Shown: positions 45,386 through 55,418, counted from the stretch's first letter. The stretch is DNA of 63,887 bases from an uncultured Lachnospiraceae bacterium (GCA_951800685.1 CATOJY010000016.1:1-63887), one strand, 5' to 3'. Numbers and translations: made by a program. Notes: generated from the sequence alone by a model not told the origin.

Positions 45386-47137
45386 ATGACAGAAGAGACG
45401 CCTTATCAGCATAAGACATATCACAGGAGCAAAACGGTAGCAGCATTATTTCTGTGCGTGGCTGCCTTCGCAGGGCTAATGGGACGATTGGCATATCTGA
45501 TGATCTTCCAGTCGGAATATTATACTATGAAGGCTAAAGAACTTCATGAGCGGGAGCGCAGCATTAAGGCAGCCAGAGGCAGAATCGTGGATGCTAACGG
45601 CAAGATACTGGCAGATAACAAAACGGTCTGTACGATCTCGGTGATTCACAATCAGATTACGGATCAGGAAGAAGTGATTGCTGTACTCTGTAAAGAACTT
45701 GGGCTTTCCGAGGATTACGTCAGAAAAAGAGTAGAGAAGTACTCTTCCATAGAGAAGATTAAGAGTAATGTAGATAAGAGTACTGGAGATGCTATTCGGG
45801 CGTATGATCTGGATGGTGTGAAGGTGGATGAAGATTACAAGCGTTATTATCCTTATGATTCGTTGGCATCGAAGGTACTGGGATTTACCGGCGGGGATAA
45901 CCAGGGAATTATAGGACTGGAAGTTATTTACGAAGAATATTTACAAGGGGAATCGGGAACAATCCTGACAGTAACGGATGCCAAAGGGGTTGAAGTGGCG
46001 GAAGCAGGAGAAGAGCGGGTGGAGCCGGTAGACGGGCAGGATCTGTACATCAGCCTGGATATGAATATCCAAAGTTATGCCACGCAGCTGGCAATGCAGA
46101 CGATGGAGACGAAAGGGGCAGAGAGCGTATCGATTTTTGTCATGAATCCTCAGAATGGGGAAATACTTGCTATGGTCAATGTACCGGAATTTAATCTAAA
46201 TGATCCGTACGCACTGCCAGATACTGTAGATGCAGATACTGTCAGTGAAGAAGAGAAACAAAATCTCTTGAACGGCATATGGCGTAATGGCTGTATCAAT
46301 GATACCTATGAGCCAGGGTCTACTTTTAAGATTATTACGGCAGCGGCTGGGTTGGAGTCAGGTGCAGTCAAGCCAACAGATACCTTTCACTGCCCAGGCT
46401 ACATCATGGTGGAAGACCGCAGGATCCGCTGCCATAAGGTTGGTGGTCACGGAGCGGAAGATTTCGTGCAAGGTACTATGAATTCCTGTAATCCAGTATT
46501 TATCACAGTAGGAATGCGGATTGGGGTAGAACGTTATTATTCTTATTTTAAGCAATTCGGGCTGCTTGACAAGACAGGAATTGATCTGCCGGGGGAAGCC
46601 GGTACGATTATGCACAAAGTAGAAAATATCGGACCGGTGGAGCTGGCTACAATTTCCTTCGGACAGTCCTTTCAGATTACGCCGATCCAGCTGGCAGTGA
46701 CGGCTTCTTCTATAATCAATGGCGGTAGAAGAGTGACTCCGCACTTTGCAGTCAAAGCGGCAGACAGTGATGGAAGCAACAGCCATATTTTCACCTATCC
46801 TGTCCGCGACAATGTGGTGTCGGCGGAAACTTCAGAAACCATGCGTTATATATTAGAACAGGTGGTGGCGGAGGGAAGTGGAAAGAATGGGGCGGTGGAA
46901 GGATACCGTGTGGGAGGAAAGACAGCCACAAGCCAGACGCTGCCGCGTGGAAGCGGTAAGTATATCGCCTCGTTCCTAGGATTTGCACCAGCCGATGATC
47001 CGCAGGTATTGGCAGTGGCCATTATCAATCATCCGCAGGGAACTTATTATGGCGGTCAGATTGCTGCGCCAGTGGTGCGGCAGCTTTTTGAAAACATTCT
47101 TCCATATTTGGAGAAGATGGACTATAATAAGACATGA
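45386..47137 (+). CDS. Second class B penicillin-binding protein (SpoVD/PbpB type)
   Basis: 583 residues. One membrane helix (about 15-37, KTVAALFLCVAAFAGLMGRLAYLMIF), dimerisation region ARGRIVDANGKILADNK, and transpeptidase motifs YEPGSTFKIITAAAG (Ser-x-x-Lys, about 310), NSCNPVF (Ser-x-Asn, about 367). The third motif reads GGKTATSQTLP, with Ala where Lys-Thr-Gly is usual. No PASTA repeat. SpoVD makes the spore cortex, PbpB the vegetative septum; which role applies is not clear. Its start is under the hairpin described above. Confidence 0.9.
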   Translation: MTEETPYQHKTYHRSKTVAALFLCVAAFAGLMGRLAYLMIFQSEYYTMKAKELHERERSIKAARGRIVDANGKILADNKTVCTISVIHNQITDQEEVIAVLCKELGLSEDYVRKRVEKYSSIEKIKSNVDKSTGDAIRAYDLDGVKVDEDYKRYYPYDSLASKVLGFTGGDNQGIIGLEVIYEEYLQGESGTILTVTDAKGVEVAEAGEERVEPVDGQDLYISLDMNIQSYATQLAMQTMETKGAESVSIFVMNPQNGEILAMVNVPEFNLNDPYALPDTVDADTVSEEEKQNLLNGIWRNGCINDTYEPGSTFKIITAAAGLESGAVKPTDTFHCPGYIMVEDRRIRCHKVGGHGAEDFVQGTMNSCNPVFITVGMRIGVERYYSYFKQFGLLDKTGIDLPGEAGTIMHKVENIGPVELATISFGQSFQITPIQLAVTASSIINGGRRVTPHFAVKAADSDGSNSHIFTYPVRDNVVSAETSETMRYILEQVVAEGSGKNGAVEGYRVGGKTATSQTLPRGSGKYIASFLGFAPADDPQVLAVAIINHPQGTYYGGQIAAPVVRQLFENILPYLEKMDYNKT

Positions 47138-47138
47138 A

Positions 47139-47177
47139 GTTATACTAAGCCACCTGAATATGGTGCCTAAGTATAAC
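47139..47177 (+). repeat. Inverted repeat after the second PBP gene
   Basis: GTTATACT...CACC and GGTG...AGTATAAC are complementary with a few mismatches in the centre. No T run. It could be a weak terminator. Confidence 0.4.
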
Positions 47178-47207
47178 TAAGTCATGTTTGGGAGAATGCG
47201 AAGAACG

Positions 47208-47250
47208 GGTATTCTCTGTTGAGCGGCAAAGAAACAGGTATTCTCTGTTG
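47208..47250 (+). repeat. Two direct copies of GGTATTCTCTGTTG
   Basis: The 14-base word occurs at 47208 and 47237, a 29-base period, in the leader of mraY. With only two copies the role is unknown. Confidence 0.5.
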
Positions 47251-47315
47251 GTGATGCTGAAGACGGCGATGGCCTACGAGGAGTTAGGTCATGTTAAAAG
47301 GATCTGGGAGGAATT

Positions 47316-48275
47316 ATGAATCGTACAATTTTGATGTCAGTTATTATCTCGTTTGCGGTGAGTGTGGTTATGGGACCGGTGGTGATCCCGTTTCTGCGCA
47401 GGCTGAAGGTTGGGCAGACGGTAAGGGACGAGGGGCCGCAGAGTCACTTGAAGAAGAATGGAACACCGACGATGGGAGGGATTCTGATCCTAATCAGCGT
47501 GGTGGCAACTTCCATTTTCTTTATTAAGGATTACCCAAAAATCATGCCGATTCTTTTCCTTATGCTGGGATTTGGACTGATCGGTTTTATGGATGACTAT
47601 ATCAAGGTTGTACTGAAACGCTCCATGGGACTCAGGGCATGGCAGAAATTCTTGCTACAATTTATTGTAACAGGCGTTTTCGTATTTTATATCAGACAGT
47701 ATACAGACATATCACTTGTTATGAAAGTGCCGTTTATGCAGGGAATATATTTGGATTTCGGATGGCTGAATATTCCGATTTCATTTTTCATTGTTATTGG
47801 GATTGTTAACGGGACAAATTTTACAGATGGGATAGACGGGCTGGCGAGTTCCGTCACTGTGCTTGTGGCGACTTTCTTTACTGTAGTAGCAATCGGAATG
47901 GAAAGCGGGATAGAACCTGTTACTTGTGCGGTTGTGGGAGCTCTTCTTGGATTTCTTCTATTTAATGTTTATCCGGCCAGTGTCTTTATGGGGGATACAG
48001 GTTCCCTTGCACTGGGCGGTTTTGTGGCAGCTTCAGCCTATATGATGCAGATGCCGCTCTTTATTGTGCTTGTAGGATTTATTTATATGGTGGAAGTATT
48101 GTCTGTTATGATGCAGGTTTCTTATTTTAAAATGACAGGAGGAAAGCGCATCTTTAAGATGGCACCGATCCATCATCATTTTGAGCTGTGCGGCTGGTCA
48201 GAGACGAGAGTGGTGGCTGTATTTTCTATCATTACAGCATTATTATGTCTGGTTGCATTGATGGGTGTCTGGTAA
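47316..48275 (+). CDS. mraY: Phospho-N-acetylmuramoyl-pentapeptide transferase
   Basis: 319 residues, about ten membrane helices. Signature motifs: KKNGTPTMGGILIL (about 46), GFMDDYIKV (Asp-Asp metal site, about 88-96), NGTNFTDGIDGLASS (about 168), GDTGSLALGG (about 228) and the HHHFELCGWSETRVV sequence near the C-terminus. It makes lipid I from UDP-MurNAc-pentapeptide and undecaprenyl phosphate. GGAGG precedes the ATG. murD follows 9 bases after the stop. Confidence 0.97.
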   Translation: MNRTILMSVIISFAVSVVMGPVVIPFLRRLKVGQTVRDEGPQSHLKKNGTPTMGGILILISVVATSIFFIKDYPKIMPILFLMLGFGLIGFMDDYIKVVLKRSMGLRAWQKFLLQFIVTGVFVFYIRQYTDISLVMKVPFMQGIYLDFGWLNIPISFFIVIGIVNGTNFTDGIDGLASSVTVLVATFFTVVAIGMESGIEPVTCAVVGALLGFLLFNVYPASVFMGDTGSLALGGFVAASAYMMQMPLFIVLVGFIYMVEVLSVMMQVSYFKMTGGKRIFKMAPIHHHFELCGWSETRVVAVFSIITALLCLVALMGVW

Positions 48276-48284
48276 AAGAACGGA

Positions 48285-49682
48285 ATGGGAGAGGCATGGA
48301 AGGAAATGGACATTATAGAGTTGAGAGGGCAGAAAGTATTGGTGGTAGGTTCCGGGATCAGTGGAATTGGTGCTGTGAGGGCGCTGTGCCAGGTTGGGGC
48401 TGATCCAATTCTGTTTGACAAAAATGACGGGCTGCGTAAAGAAGAAGTGGAGGCAAAGCTTCTGCCGGGCAGCAGCGCTGAGGTGATGATCGGCACGTTA
48501 TCAGAAGAAGCGGCACGGACCGTGGTATTGGTAGTGTTAAGTCCAGGCGTACCGACAGATACAGAATTTGTGCAAAGTTTTCGGGCAAGAGGGATTCCGG
48601 TCTGGGGAGAGATCGAACTGGCCTACCGCATTGGTAAGGGGAGAGTGATCGGCATCACGGGCACCAACGGAAAGACGACGACAACCTCCCTTGTGGGAGA
48701 GATCATGGCAGCTTGGTGTGAAGATGTAGATGTGGTCGGTAATATTGGGAATCCTTATACATTGACGGCGCTTGATGCTACTGGGGAAACTGTGACGGTG
48801 GCAGAGATCAGCAGTTTTCAGTTAGAGACGGTCGAACTGTTTCAGCCGGACGTATCGGCGATTTTGAATGTGACGCCGGATCATTTGAACCGTCATCATA
48901 CGATGGAAAATTATGCGGCGGCCAAGGAGGCGATTGCCAGCAGACAGTCCCATAATCAGGTCTGTGTGTTAAATTATGAGAATACCTATACCAGAGAGTT
49001 TGGAGACAGATGCCCTGCACGGGTCGTTTGGTTTTCTTCTGCCCGCAGGCTTCCGGATGGATTTTATTTGGAAGGAGAGGAGATCTATTACGCTGCAGAT
49101 GGAGAAGTATCACATGTTATGAACATCCATGATATGAATTTAGTCGGCATCTGTAATGTGGAGAATGTGATGGCAGCGATCGCTGTGACACAGGCCATGG
49201 GCGTTCCGATGGAGACCATTTTAACTGTGGTGAGACAGTTTAAGGCGGTGGAGCATAGGATTGAGTTCGTGGCGACGAAGAGGGGTGTGGATTATTATAA
49301 CGATTCGAAAGGAACGAATCCAGACGCGGCAATACAGGGAATCAGAGCGATGTGTAAGCCAACGGTTTTGATTGGCGGCGGTTATGATAAGCAGAGTGCG
49401 TATGATGAATGGATCGAGGCGTTTGATGATAAGGTCAAGTGTCTGGTGCTGATTGGACAGACAAGAGAGAAAATTGCGGATTGCGCGAGAAAACATGGAG
49501 TGCAGAAGATAGTCCTGGCGGATAGTTTTGAGGAAGCTTTTGCAGTCTGTGTGAAGGAGGCAGAGAGTGGAGACGCAGTGTTGTTGTCGCCTGCCTGTGC
49601 AAGCTGGGGCATGTTTCCTAACTATGAAGTCCGGGGGAGACTTTTTAAGGAACTTGTGAATCGATTGGAGGAATCGGAATAA
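48285..49682 (+). CDS. murD: UDP-N-acetylmuramoylalanine-D-glutamate ligase
   Basis: 465 residues from the ATG at 48285; an ATG at 48306 is close to the family start but has the AGGA sequence almost touching it. N-terminal Rossmann-like domain (VLVVGSGISGIGAVRAL), ATP loop GITGTNGKTTTTSL (about 122-135), NVTPDHLNRHH (about 196), DYYNDSKGTNPDA (about 330) and GGGYDKQS. It adds D-glutamate to UDP-MurNAc-L-Ala in the cytoplasm. ftsW starts directly at the next base. Confidence 0.95.
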   Translation: MGEAWKEMDIIELRGQKVLVVGSGISGIGAVRALCQVGADPILFDKNDGLRKEEVEAKLLPGSSAEVMIGTLSEEAARTVVLVVLSPGVPTDTEFVQSFRARGIPVWGEIELAYRIGKGRVIGITGTNGKTTTTSLVGEIMAAWCEDVDVVGNIGNPYTLTALDATGETVTVAEISSFQLETVELFQPDVSAILNVTPDHLNRHHTMENYAAAKEAIASRQSHNQVCVLNYENTYTREFGDRCPARVVWFSSARRLPDGFYLEGEEIYYAADGEVSHVMNIHDMNLVGICNVENVMAAIAVTQAMGVPMETILTVVRQFKAVEHRIEFVATKRGVDYYNDSKGTNPDAAIQGIRAMCKPTVLIGGGYDKQSAYDEWIEAFDDKVKCLVLIGQTREKIADCARKHGVQKIVLADSFEEAFAVCVKEAESGDAVLLSPACASWGMFPNYEVRGRLFKELVNRLEESE

Positions 49683-50849
49683 GTGGCTCGAAGAAATGCA
49701 TCCCGCAGAGGAAAATCAAATAGTGAGAATTTCATGGATTACAGTCTTTTGTTTATCGTGCTGTTCCTTCTGGGGTTTGGGCTTCTCATGGTATATTCCA
49801 CCAGCTACTACGAAGCAAATCTGGATTTCGGAGATTCAGCATACTATCTAAAGAAGCAGATTTTTGCTACTATATTGGGGCTTGTAGCTATGATCTTTGT
49901 GGCGAATGTCCCCTATCATTTTTGGGAACGGTTTGCGGTGATCGGTTACGTGGTCTCTGTGGTGCTGATCCTGCTGATTATTCCTTTTGGGCATGAAGCC
50001 AACGGTGCAAAGCGCTGGCTGTACATAGGACCGATTTCACTGCAGCCGGCAGAAGTTGCTAAATTATGTATGATCTTGTTTTTGGCCAGTATGATTTGCA
50101 CCATGGGGAAACAGATCCGGGGACGTAAAGGATTTTGGATGGTGGTATTGGTTCCGCTGCCCATCGCTTTGATGCTGTGGAAGATCACACAGAATATGAG
50201 TTCTGCGGTTATTGTAGTAGGCATTGCAGTGTTGATGTTGTTTGTGGCATGTCCGGACTATAAACGGTTTATTTTGCTGGGATTAGCAGCAGCAGCAGGT
50301 GCGGCACTGATTGTATTTGCCATTGTACAGATGGGGGCTAACCAGACAGACAGCCTGGATTTCAGAGGGGCGCGTATTCTGGCGTGGCTTGATCCGGAGG
50401 CTTACGCCGATGGCAAGGGATTTCAGACACTGCAGGCGCTTTATGCGATTGGTTCCGGCGGCGTGCTTGGAAAAGGCCTGGGTGCCAGTATGCAGAAGCT
50501 GGGATTTCTTCCAGAGGCGCAGAACGATATGATCTTCTCCATCATATGTGAAGAGCTGGGATTGTTTGGCGGTTATGCAGTGATGATTATGTTCATTTTA
50601 TTGATTTGGCGCTTTATGGTGATCGCGAACAATGCGCCAGATCTGTTCGGAGCGCTGCTTGTGGTGGGTGTGCTGGGCCATATTGCAATCCAGGTAATCT
50701 TAAATATTGCGGTAGTGACGAATACCATTCCTAATACAGGAATTTCATTGCCATTTATCAGTTATGGCGGTTCCTCGGTCATGTTCCTTTTGATCGAGAT
50801 TGGTCTTGTCTTGAGTGTTGCACGGGGAATTCGGCTCAAGGATTTATAA
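49683..50849 (+). CDS. ftsW: SEDS peptidoglycan polymerase FtsW/SpoVE
   Basis: 388 residues with a GTG start one base after the murD stop; TTGGAGGAAT precedes it. About ten membrane helices. Conserved SEDS motifs: MVYSTSYYEANL in the first loop, GANGAKRWLYIGPISLQPAEVAKL-type sequence (about 100), GVLGKGLGASMQKLGFLPEAQNDMIFS (about 260) and NTGISLPFISYGGSS (about 355). It is the glycosyltransferase partner of the class B PBPs encoded upstream. Confidence 0.95.
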   Translation: MARRNASRRGKSNSENFMDYSLLFIVLFLLGFGLLMVYSTSYYEANLDFGDSAYYLKKQIFATILGLVAMIFVANVPYHFWERFAVIGYVVSVVLILLIIPFGHEANGAKRWLYIGPISLQPAEVAKLCMILFLASMICTMGKQIRGRKGFWMVVLVPLPIALMLWKITQNMSSAVIVVGIAVLMLFVACPDYKRFILLGLAAAAGAALIVFAIVQMGANQTDSLDFRGARILAWLDPEAYADGKGFQTLQALYAIGSGGVLGKGLGASMQKLGFLPEAQNDMIFSIICEELGLFGGYAVMIMFILLIWRFMVIANNAPDLFGALLVVGVLGHIAIQVILNIAVVTNTIPNTGISLPFISYGGSSVMFLLIEIGLVLSVARGIRLKDL

Positions 50850-50922
50850 GGACAAGATAACTTTTGCTTGGAAAACCATATAGATAGAATAGGTCATATT
50901 TTTAGAGTAGAGGTAAACAAAT

Positions 50923-52173
50923 ATGGACGCTGTTCGTATCTATGGTGGTAATTGTCTGTGTGGACAGACTACGATACAAGGCTCAAAAAACGCATCGCTT
51001 CCAATTCTTGCTGCGACGCTGTTGATAAACGGTATCTGTGAGATAGAGAACTGCCCAGACATCTCTGATGTCTATCATATGTTGAGATTATTGGAAAGTT
51101 TGGGATGTAAGGTAGAGAGAGAAGGATCACTTGTCCGTGTGAATACAGAGCAGTTGTCGAAGTGTGATATGCCTGCTGACTCTGTGAGGGTAATGCGCTC
51201 TTCCATTATGCTCCTTGGCGCGCTGCTTGCCAGAACAGGCAGCGTCAGTATGGAATATCCAGGAGGATGTGTAATAGGGGCACGACCGATTGATCTTCAT
51301 TTACAGTCGCTATGCAGGATGGGAGTAGCAATAGAACAACAGAAGCAGGGATTTTCTGCAGAATCCGTGAGACTTAAAGGAGCTGCATTTCGGCTGCCTT
51401 TTGTCAGTGTAGGTGTGACGGAGAATCTGCTTTTGGCGGCAGTTATGGCAGAAGGCATGACAGTGATTGAGCCTGCGGCGAAAGAACCGGAAATACAGGC
51501 GTTATGCGAGTTCTTGAATCTGGCAGGCGCCAGAATTGAGGGAAACGGCAGCGGACGCCTGACCATTCATGGAGTGAAGAAACTTAAGCCCGTCAGGTAT
51601 CGCATTCCAGCGGATCGGATCGTGGCAGGCACCTATCTGTGTGCCTGTATGACAGCAGGAGGCAGCATTTTTCTTCGGGATGCGCCGGTTGAAGATATGG
51701 AAAGCGTGTTGGAATATGCCCGTAGGATGGGAATAATCATAGAGAGTGAAGCAGACGGCATTTTGGTAAGGGGACGGGCGTGCAAGCGGATATCGGGAGT
51801 ACTGCGGACTGGCTGTTATCCTGATTTCCCTACAGATATGCAGTCCCAGTTTATGGTGGCGATGGCGGCTTCTGGACAGCCGGGGCAGATTGAGGAGACT
51901 GTATTTGAGAATCGTTTTCGTATCGTTCCGGAACTGCGTAGGATGGGGGCAGATATCAGCGTACAGGGTAGTACTGCTTATGTGAACGGGGGCAGGAAAC
52001 TGTGCGGCGCGATCGTACACGCGCAGGAGCTGCGGGGCGGGGCGGCGCTTATCTTAGCAGCACTTGCTGCGCAGGGTACCAGCATTGTGTTAAACCGCCA
52101 TTATATTGACAGGGGTTACGAAGATATTGTTATCCGGCTGCGTGAACTGGGGGCGAAGATCGAACTAGCATGA
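50923..52173 (+). CDS. murA: UDP-N-acetylglucosamine 1-carboxyvinyltransferase (MurA)
   Basis: 416 residues. GSKNASLPILAA near residue 20 has the UDP-sugar-binding lysine; MEYPGGCVIGARPIDLH (about 108-124) includes the cysteine that reacts with phosphoenolpyruvate and is the fosfomycin target; AAKEPEIQALCEFL, PTDMQSQFMVAM and ETVFENRF follow at the expected places. It commits UDP-GlcNAc to peptidoglycan. Its position between ftsW and ftsQ, where murG and murC often stand, is noted. Firmicutes commonly carry two MurA copies. Confidence 0.94.
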   Translation: MDAVRIYGGNCLCGQTTIQGSKNASLPILAATLLINGICEIENCPDISDVYHMLRLLESLGCKVEREGSLVRVNTEQLSKCDMPADSVRVMRSSIMLLGALLARTGSVSMEYPGGCVIGARPIDLHLQSLCRMGVAIEQQKQGFSAESVRLKGAAFRLPFVSVGVTENLLLAAVMAEGMTVIEPAAKEPEIQALCEFLNLAGARIEGNGSGRLTIHGVKKLKPVRYRIPADRIVAGTYLCACMTAGGSIFLRDAPVEDMESVLEYARRMGIIIESEADGILVRGRACKRISGVLRTGCYPDFPTDMQSQFMVAMAASGQPGQIEETVFENRFRIVPELRRMGADISVQGSTAYVNGGRKLCGAIVHAQELRGGAALILAALAAQGTSIVLNRHYIDRGYEDIVIRLRELGAKIELA

Positions 52174-52182
52174 GGGTTATGA

Positions 52183-53028
52183 ATGAGTAACAAGAGAGCG
52201 GTTAAAAAAGTAAAGAAAAGGAATCCAAATCTGCGTCTTGTGAAAAATGACGATATCAAACCGGAGAGCAGGAAAAACGGATTGGAGGAGAAGCTTCGGT
52301 TTGGCAAGACAAAAAGAAGAATTATCCTGTCTGCAATCCTGCTCTCTTTCCTGGTGGCCGTGACCGCAGCTTACATTTATATTGTGAACAATTATACAGT
52401 TACGACAATATATGTAGAAGGAAATGTCCATTATACCAATGAGGAGATTATTGAGATGGTAATAGGGGATGGTATTTATGGAAACAATTCCCTTTTTCTT
52501 TCCCTGAAATACAGAGACAAGGGAATTGACGATGTGCCTTTTATCCAGACGATGGATGTGGAGGTTGAGACCAGGGATACCATCCGGATTATTGTGTATG
52601 AGAAAGCGCTTGCAGGATATGTAGCTTATTTGGGTCGTTATGTGTATTTTGACAAAGATGGTATTGTAGTCGAGACATCGATGGAGAAGACAGAGGGGAT
52701 TCCTCAGGTGACAGGTCTTAAATTTGACCATGTAATTCTGCATGATCAGCTTCCAGTGGAGAAGCCGGAGGTTTTTGCGGATATCTTAAATATCACCCAG
52801 CAGTTGGACAAGTATTCTATGTCGGCGGATAAAATCTATTTTGATACAAATTATCAGATTACGCTTTTGTTTGGGGAAGCGAGAGTGGCGCTTGGAAATG
52901 ATATTTATATTGAAGAAAAGATTATGAAGCTGCAGTATATTCTGCCGGATCTGTTGGGAAAAAGCGGCATCTTGGACATGAGAGAGTATAATGAGGACAC
53001 GAAGTCTTACAGTTTCGAGCAGGATTAG
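52183..53028 (+). CDS. ftsQ: Cell-division protein FtsQ/DivIB
   Basis: 281 residues. A long basic cytoplasmic N-terminus (about 1-45), one membrane helix (RIILSAILLSFLVAVTAAYIYIV, about 46-68), then a POTRA domain (YTVTTIYVEGNVHYTNEEIIEMV) and the beta domain with the DKDGIVVETSMEKTEGIPQVTGL segment. It scaffolds FtsL and DivIC at the septum. AGGGTTATGAATG precedes it; overlaps none. ftsZ follows after a 197-base gap that probably holds a separate promoter. Confidence 0.9.
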   Translation: MSNKRAVKKVKKRNPNLRLVKNDDIKPESRKNGLEEKLRFGKTKRRIILSAILLSFLVAVTAAYIYIVNNYTVTTIYVEGNVHYTNEEIIEMVIGDGIYGNNSLFLSLKYRDKGIDDVPFIQTMDVEVETRDTIRIIVYEKALAGYVAYLGRYVYFDKDGIVVETSMEKTEGIPQVTGLKFDHVILHDQLPVEKPEVFADILNITQQLDKYSMSADKIYFDTNYQITLLFGEARVALGNDIYIEEKIMKLQYILPDLLGKSGILDMREYNEDTKSYSFEQD

Positions 53029-53225
53029 AATAAAAGTAAATGTCATAAGAGGTTTCTGTTTCCAGGTTTTGACAAAGCTGTGTATGGAAGTTATTGTAAG
53101 ACCGAAAGTAAAAATTCTAAATGTTATTAACTATAAGAAAAACACAAAAATGGGTTGCGAATTTCGAAAAATAATTATATGATAATCTATGAGAGTTTAT
53201 GCATGGAGTAGAAGGAGGAAATACC
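53029..53225. promoter_or_regulatory. Leader of ftsZ
   Basis: About 200 AT-rich bases. TATGATAATCTATGAG near 53177 has -10-like words (TATGAT), but no confident -35 was found. GAAGGAGG at 53211-53218 is the ribosome-binding site for the TTG start. Confidence 0.5.
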
Positions 53226-54455
53226 TTGCTTGAAATTAAGTCGAATGATGCTGATTCTGCAGCTAAGATCATTGTAGTAGGGGTTGGTGGTGCAGGAAAT
53301 AATGCTGTAAATAGAATGATTGATGAAGAGATTGGCGGGGTGGAGTTTATTGGAATCAATACGGATAAACAAGCACTGCAGTTATGTAAGGCTCCTACCC
53401 TGTTACAGATCGGTGAGAAACTGACAAAAGGTCTTGGGGCGGGGGCCAAACCGGAAATTGGTGAGAAAGCGGCTGAGGAGACCTCAGACGAAGTGGCGGC
53501 GGCGCTCAAAGGGGCGGATATGGTGTTCGTAACCTGTGGTATGGGCGGCGGAACTGGTACGGGAGCAGCGCCTGTTGTTGCCAAACTTGCGAAGGACATG
53601 GGAATTTTGACGGTCGGTGTTGTGACGAAACCGTTCCGGTTCGAGGCGAAGGCGCGTATGACGAACGCACTTTCTGGAATTGAGAAGATTAAAGATAATG
53701 TCGATACACTTATTGTCATACCGAATGATAAGCTGCTTGAAATCGTTGATAGAAGGACAACTATGCCAGATGCGCTGAAGAAGGCGGATGAGGTATTACA
53801 GCAGGCTGTGCAGGGTATAACGGATCTGATCAATGTACCTTCCGTTATCAATCTGGATTTCGCAGACATCCAGACTGTCATGAAGGATAAAGGAATTGCA
53901 CATATCGGGATTGGAAGCGGTAAGGGAGATGACAAGGCCAGTGAGGCAGTCAAGATGGCTGTGGAAAGTCCGCTGCTTGAGACGACAATTTCTGGGGCGA
54001 CTCACGTGATCATTAATGTGTCGGGTGATATTTCGCTGGCAGATGCTTCAGATGCGGCAAGTTATGTACAGGAATTGACGGGGGATGAGGTGAATATCAT
54101 CTTCGGTGCGATGTATGATGCGAGTATGGCGGATACTTGTAACATTACGATCATTGCTACTGGTATTGAGGAGAAGGCGAAGCAGGCAGGGGGACTTGGA
54201 TTCAAAACAGGTTACATAACCCCTACTTCACTGCAGGGAAGACAGCCGAGTAGTGTGCCAGGGGCAGGTCTTGGTAATTTTGCAGCGCCTTCAGGAATAA
54301 AACCAGGAGTGAGACAGCCAGGGAATGTAGGTGGACAAGCAGGCGTTTCCCAGCTCAGAAACATTAGTGGTATCAATAAATCAGGGGATATTAAGAGCTC
54401 GATTGAAGAGAAATCTTTGAAGATTCCAGAGTTTTTAAGCCGGAATAATAAATAA
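53226..54455 (+). CDS. ftsZ: Cell-division GTPase FtsZ
   Basis: 409 residues from a TTG at 53226, chosen because GAAGGAGG ends seven bases upstream and the protein then starts [19 protein letters not shown], as in related FtsZ; the ATG at 53199 precedes the ribosome-binding site. GTP site: [12 protein letters not shown] (about 22), tubulin signature [15 protein letters not shown] (about 104-118), and T7 loop [11 protein letters not shown] (about 205). The C-terminus is a variable linker followed by IPEFLSRN, the peptide that binds FtsA/SepF/ZapA-type partners. It forms the Z ring. Confidence 0.97.
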   Translation: MLEIKSNDADSAAKIIVVGVGGAGNNAVNRMIDEEIGGVEFIGINTDKQALQLCKAPTLLQIGEKLTKGLGAGAKPEIGEKAAEETSDEVAAALKGADMVFVTCGMGGGTGTGAAPVVAKLAKDMGILTVGVVTKPFRFEAKARMTNALSGIEKIKDNVDTLIVIPNDKLLEIVDRRTTMPDALKKADEVLQQAVQGITDLINVPSVINLDFADIQTVMKDKGIAHIGIGSGKGDDKASEAVKMAVESPLLETTISGATHVIINVSGDISLADASDAASYVQELTGDEVNIIFGAMYDASMADTCNITIIATGIEEKAKQAGGLGFKTGYITPTSLQGRQPSSVPGAGLGNFAAPSGIKPGVRQPGNVGGQAGVSQLRNISGINKSGDIKSSIEEKSLKIPEFLSRNNK

Positions 54456-54467
54456 AAAGACTGGAAG

Positions 54468-54495
54468 ACCGCAGGAGAAGATCCTGTGGTTTTTT
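54468..54495 (+). terminator. Intrinsic terminator of the division cluster
   Basis: ACCGCAGGA and TCCTGTGGT form a 9-bp stem with a 5-base loop and are followed by six T, directly after ftsZ. Confidence 0.88.
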
Positions 54496-54594
54496 GTTGC
54501 TATGTGTCTTTAAAAATAGTGGAAATGCTCCCCGGTTACGACAGAATATTTACTTCCGTTTTCTTATAATAAAGCAGAAGCACGGAGGTGAGAG

Positions 54595-55407
54595 GTGTAT
54601 TACAAATTATATATTGACAGTGTTTTTATCCTGCAGATGACAAGCAATCTGTATCTGTTATTGCTTGCTGGAAAGATTCTTGGATGTACTGCCACGCATC
54701 AAAGAATTTGCCTGGGAGCTGCAGCAGGTGCGGTTCTTACCTGTGTATTCCTGCTCGTACCGGCAGGAGCAGTCGGAGTCAGGCTACTTGTGGGAGCAGT
54801 GCCTGTCAGTGTGTGTATGCTTAGGATTACATTTCGAATAAAACCTGGAAAAAGTTTGATTCATGGAAGTCTGGTTATGGCTGGCTGTGGATTTTTTTCG
54901 GGCAGCGTCATGATATGGATTCTGAACTGTTTCAGAACGATTCTGAATGGCAGAAGTAGTATGATTATGACACTAGTGTCGGGGTATGCAGCCTATCGGA
55001 TTCTGAAGAAGATTATCAAAGGGTTTCAGCGAAAGAAAGCTGAGTGCGCATGGGTAGTGACAGTTTATGTACCGGATTTGCAGCAAAGGATACGGATTAA
55101 AGCATTTCTTGATACAGGCAATCAACTGGCAGATCCAGTCAGCGGTGCGCCGGTATGTGTGATCAGCCGGAAACTGGCATCTACGATGCGTTCCTGCTTT
55201 AAAGCTGAGAAATATCATGCGATTCCCTTCCAGAGTGTGGGCAGAGAGAGCGGCATTTTGCATGCCTATGAACTGCCGGAATTGACGATCGAGGAACAGG
55301 GAAGAAGGATTCGAAAGGAACAGGTCATCCTGGCGGTTTGTGATACGCATATTTTTGAAGATAGTATCTGTCAGATGATACTACACCCCCGGTTATTAGA
55401 AGACTAG
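54595..55407 (+). CDS. spoIIGA: Sigma-E processing protease SpoIIGA
   Basis: 270 residues with a GTG start behind CGGAGGTGAG. Five membrane helices in the N-terminal half (for example [23 protein letters not shown]), then a cytosolic aspartic-protease domain whose core is [23 protein letters not shown] (Asp-Thr-Gly, about residue 180). It removes the pro-sequence of sigma-E in the mother cell after a forespore signal. It is 11 bases upstream of sigE, the standard pair. Confidence 0.93.
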   Translation: MYYKLYIDSVFILQMTSNLYLLLLAGKILGCTATHQRICLGAAAGAVLTCVFLLVPAGAVGVRLLVGAVPVSVCMLRITFRIKPGKSLIHGSLVMAGCGFFSGSVMIWILNCFRTILNGRSSMIMTLVSGYAAYRILKKIIKGFQRKKAECAWVVTVYVPDLQQRIRIKAFLDTGNQLADPVSGAPVCVISRKLASTMRSCFKAEKYHAIPFQSVGRESGILHAYELPELTIEEQGRRIRKEQVILAVCDTHIFEDSICQMILHPRLLED

Positions 55408-55418
55408 GAGGAATAAAG

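Noticed and set aside
47208..47250. Two GGTATTCTCTGTTG copies as a riboswitch or operator
   Set aside because: No symmetric structure, no match to a known riboswitch core, and only two copies; kept as a repeat only.
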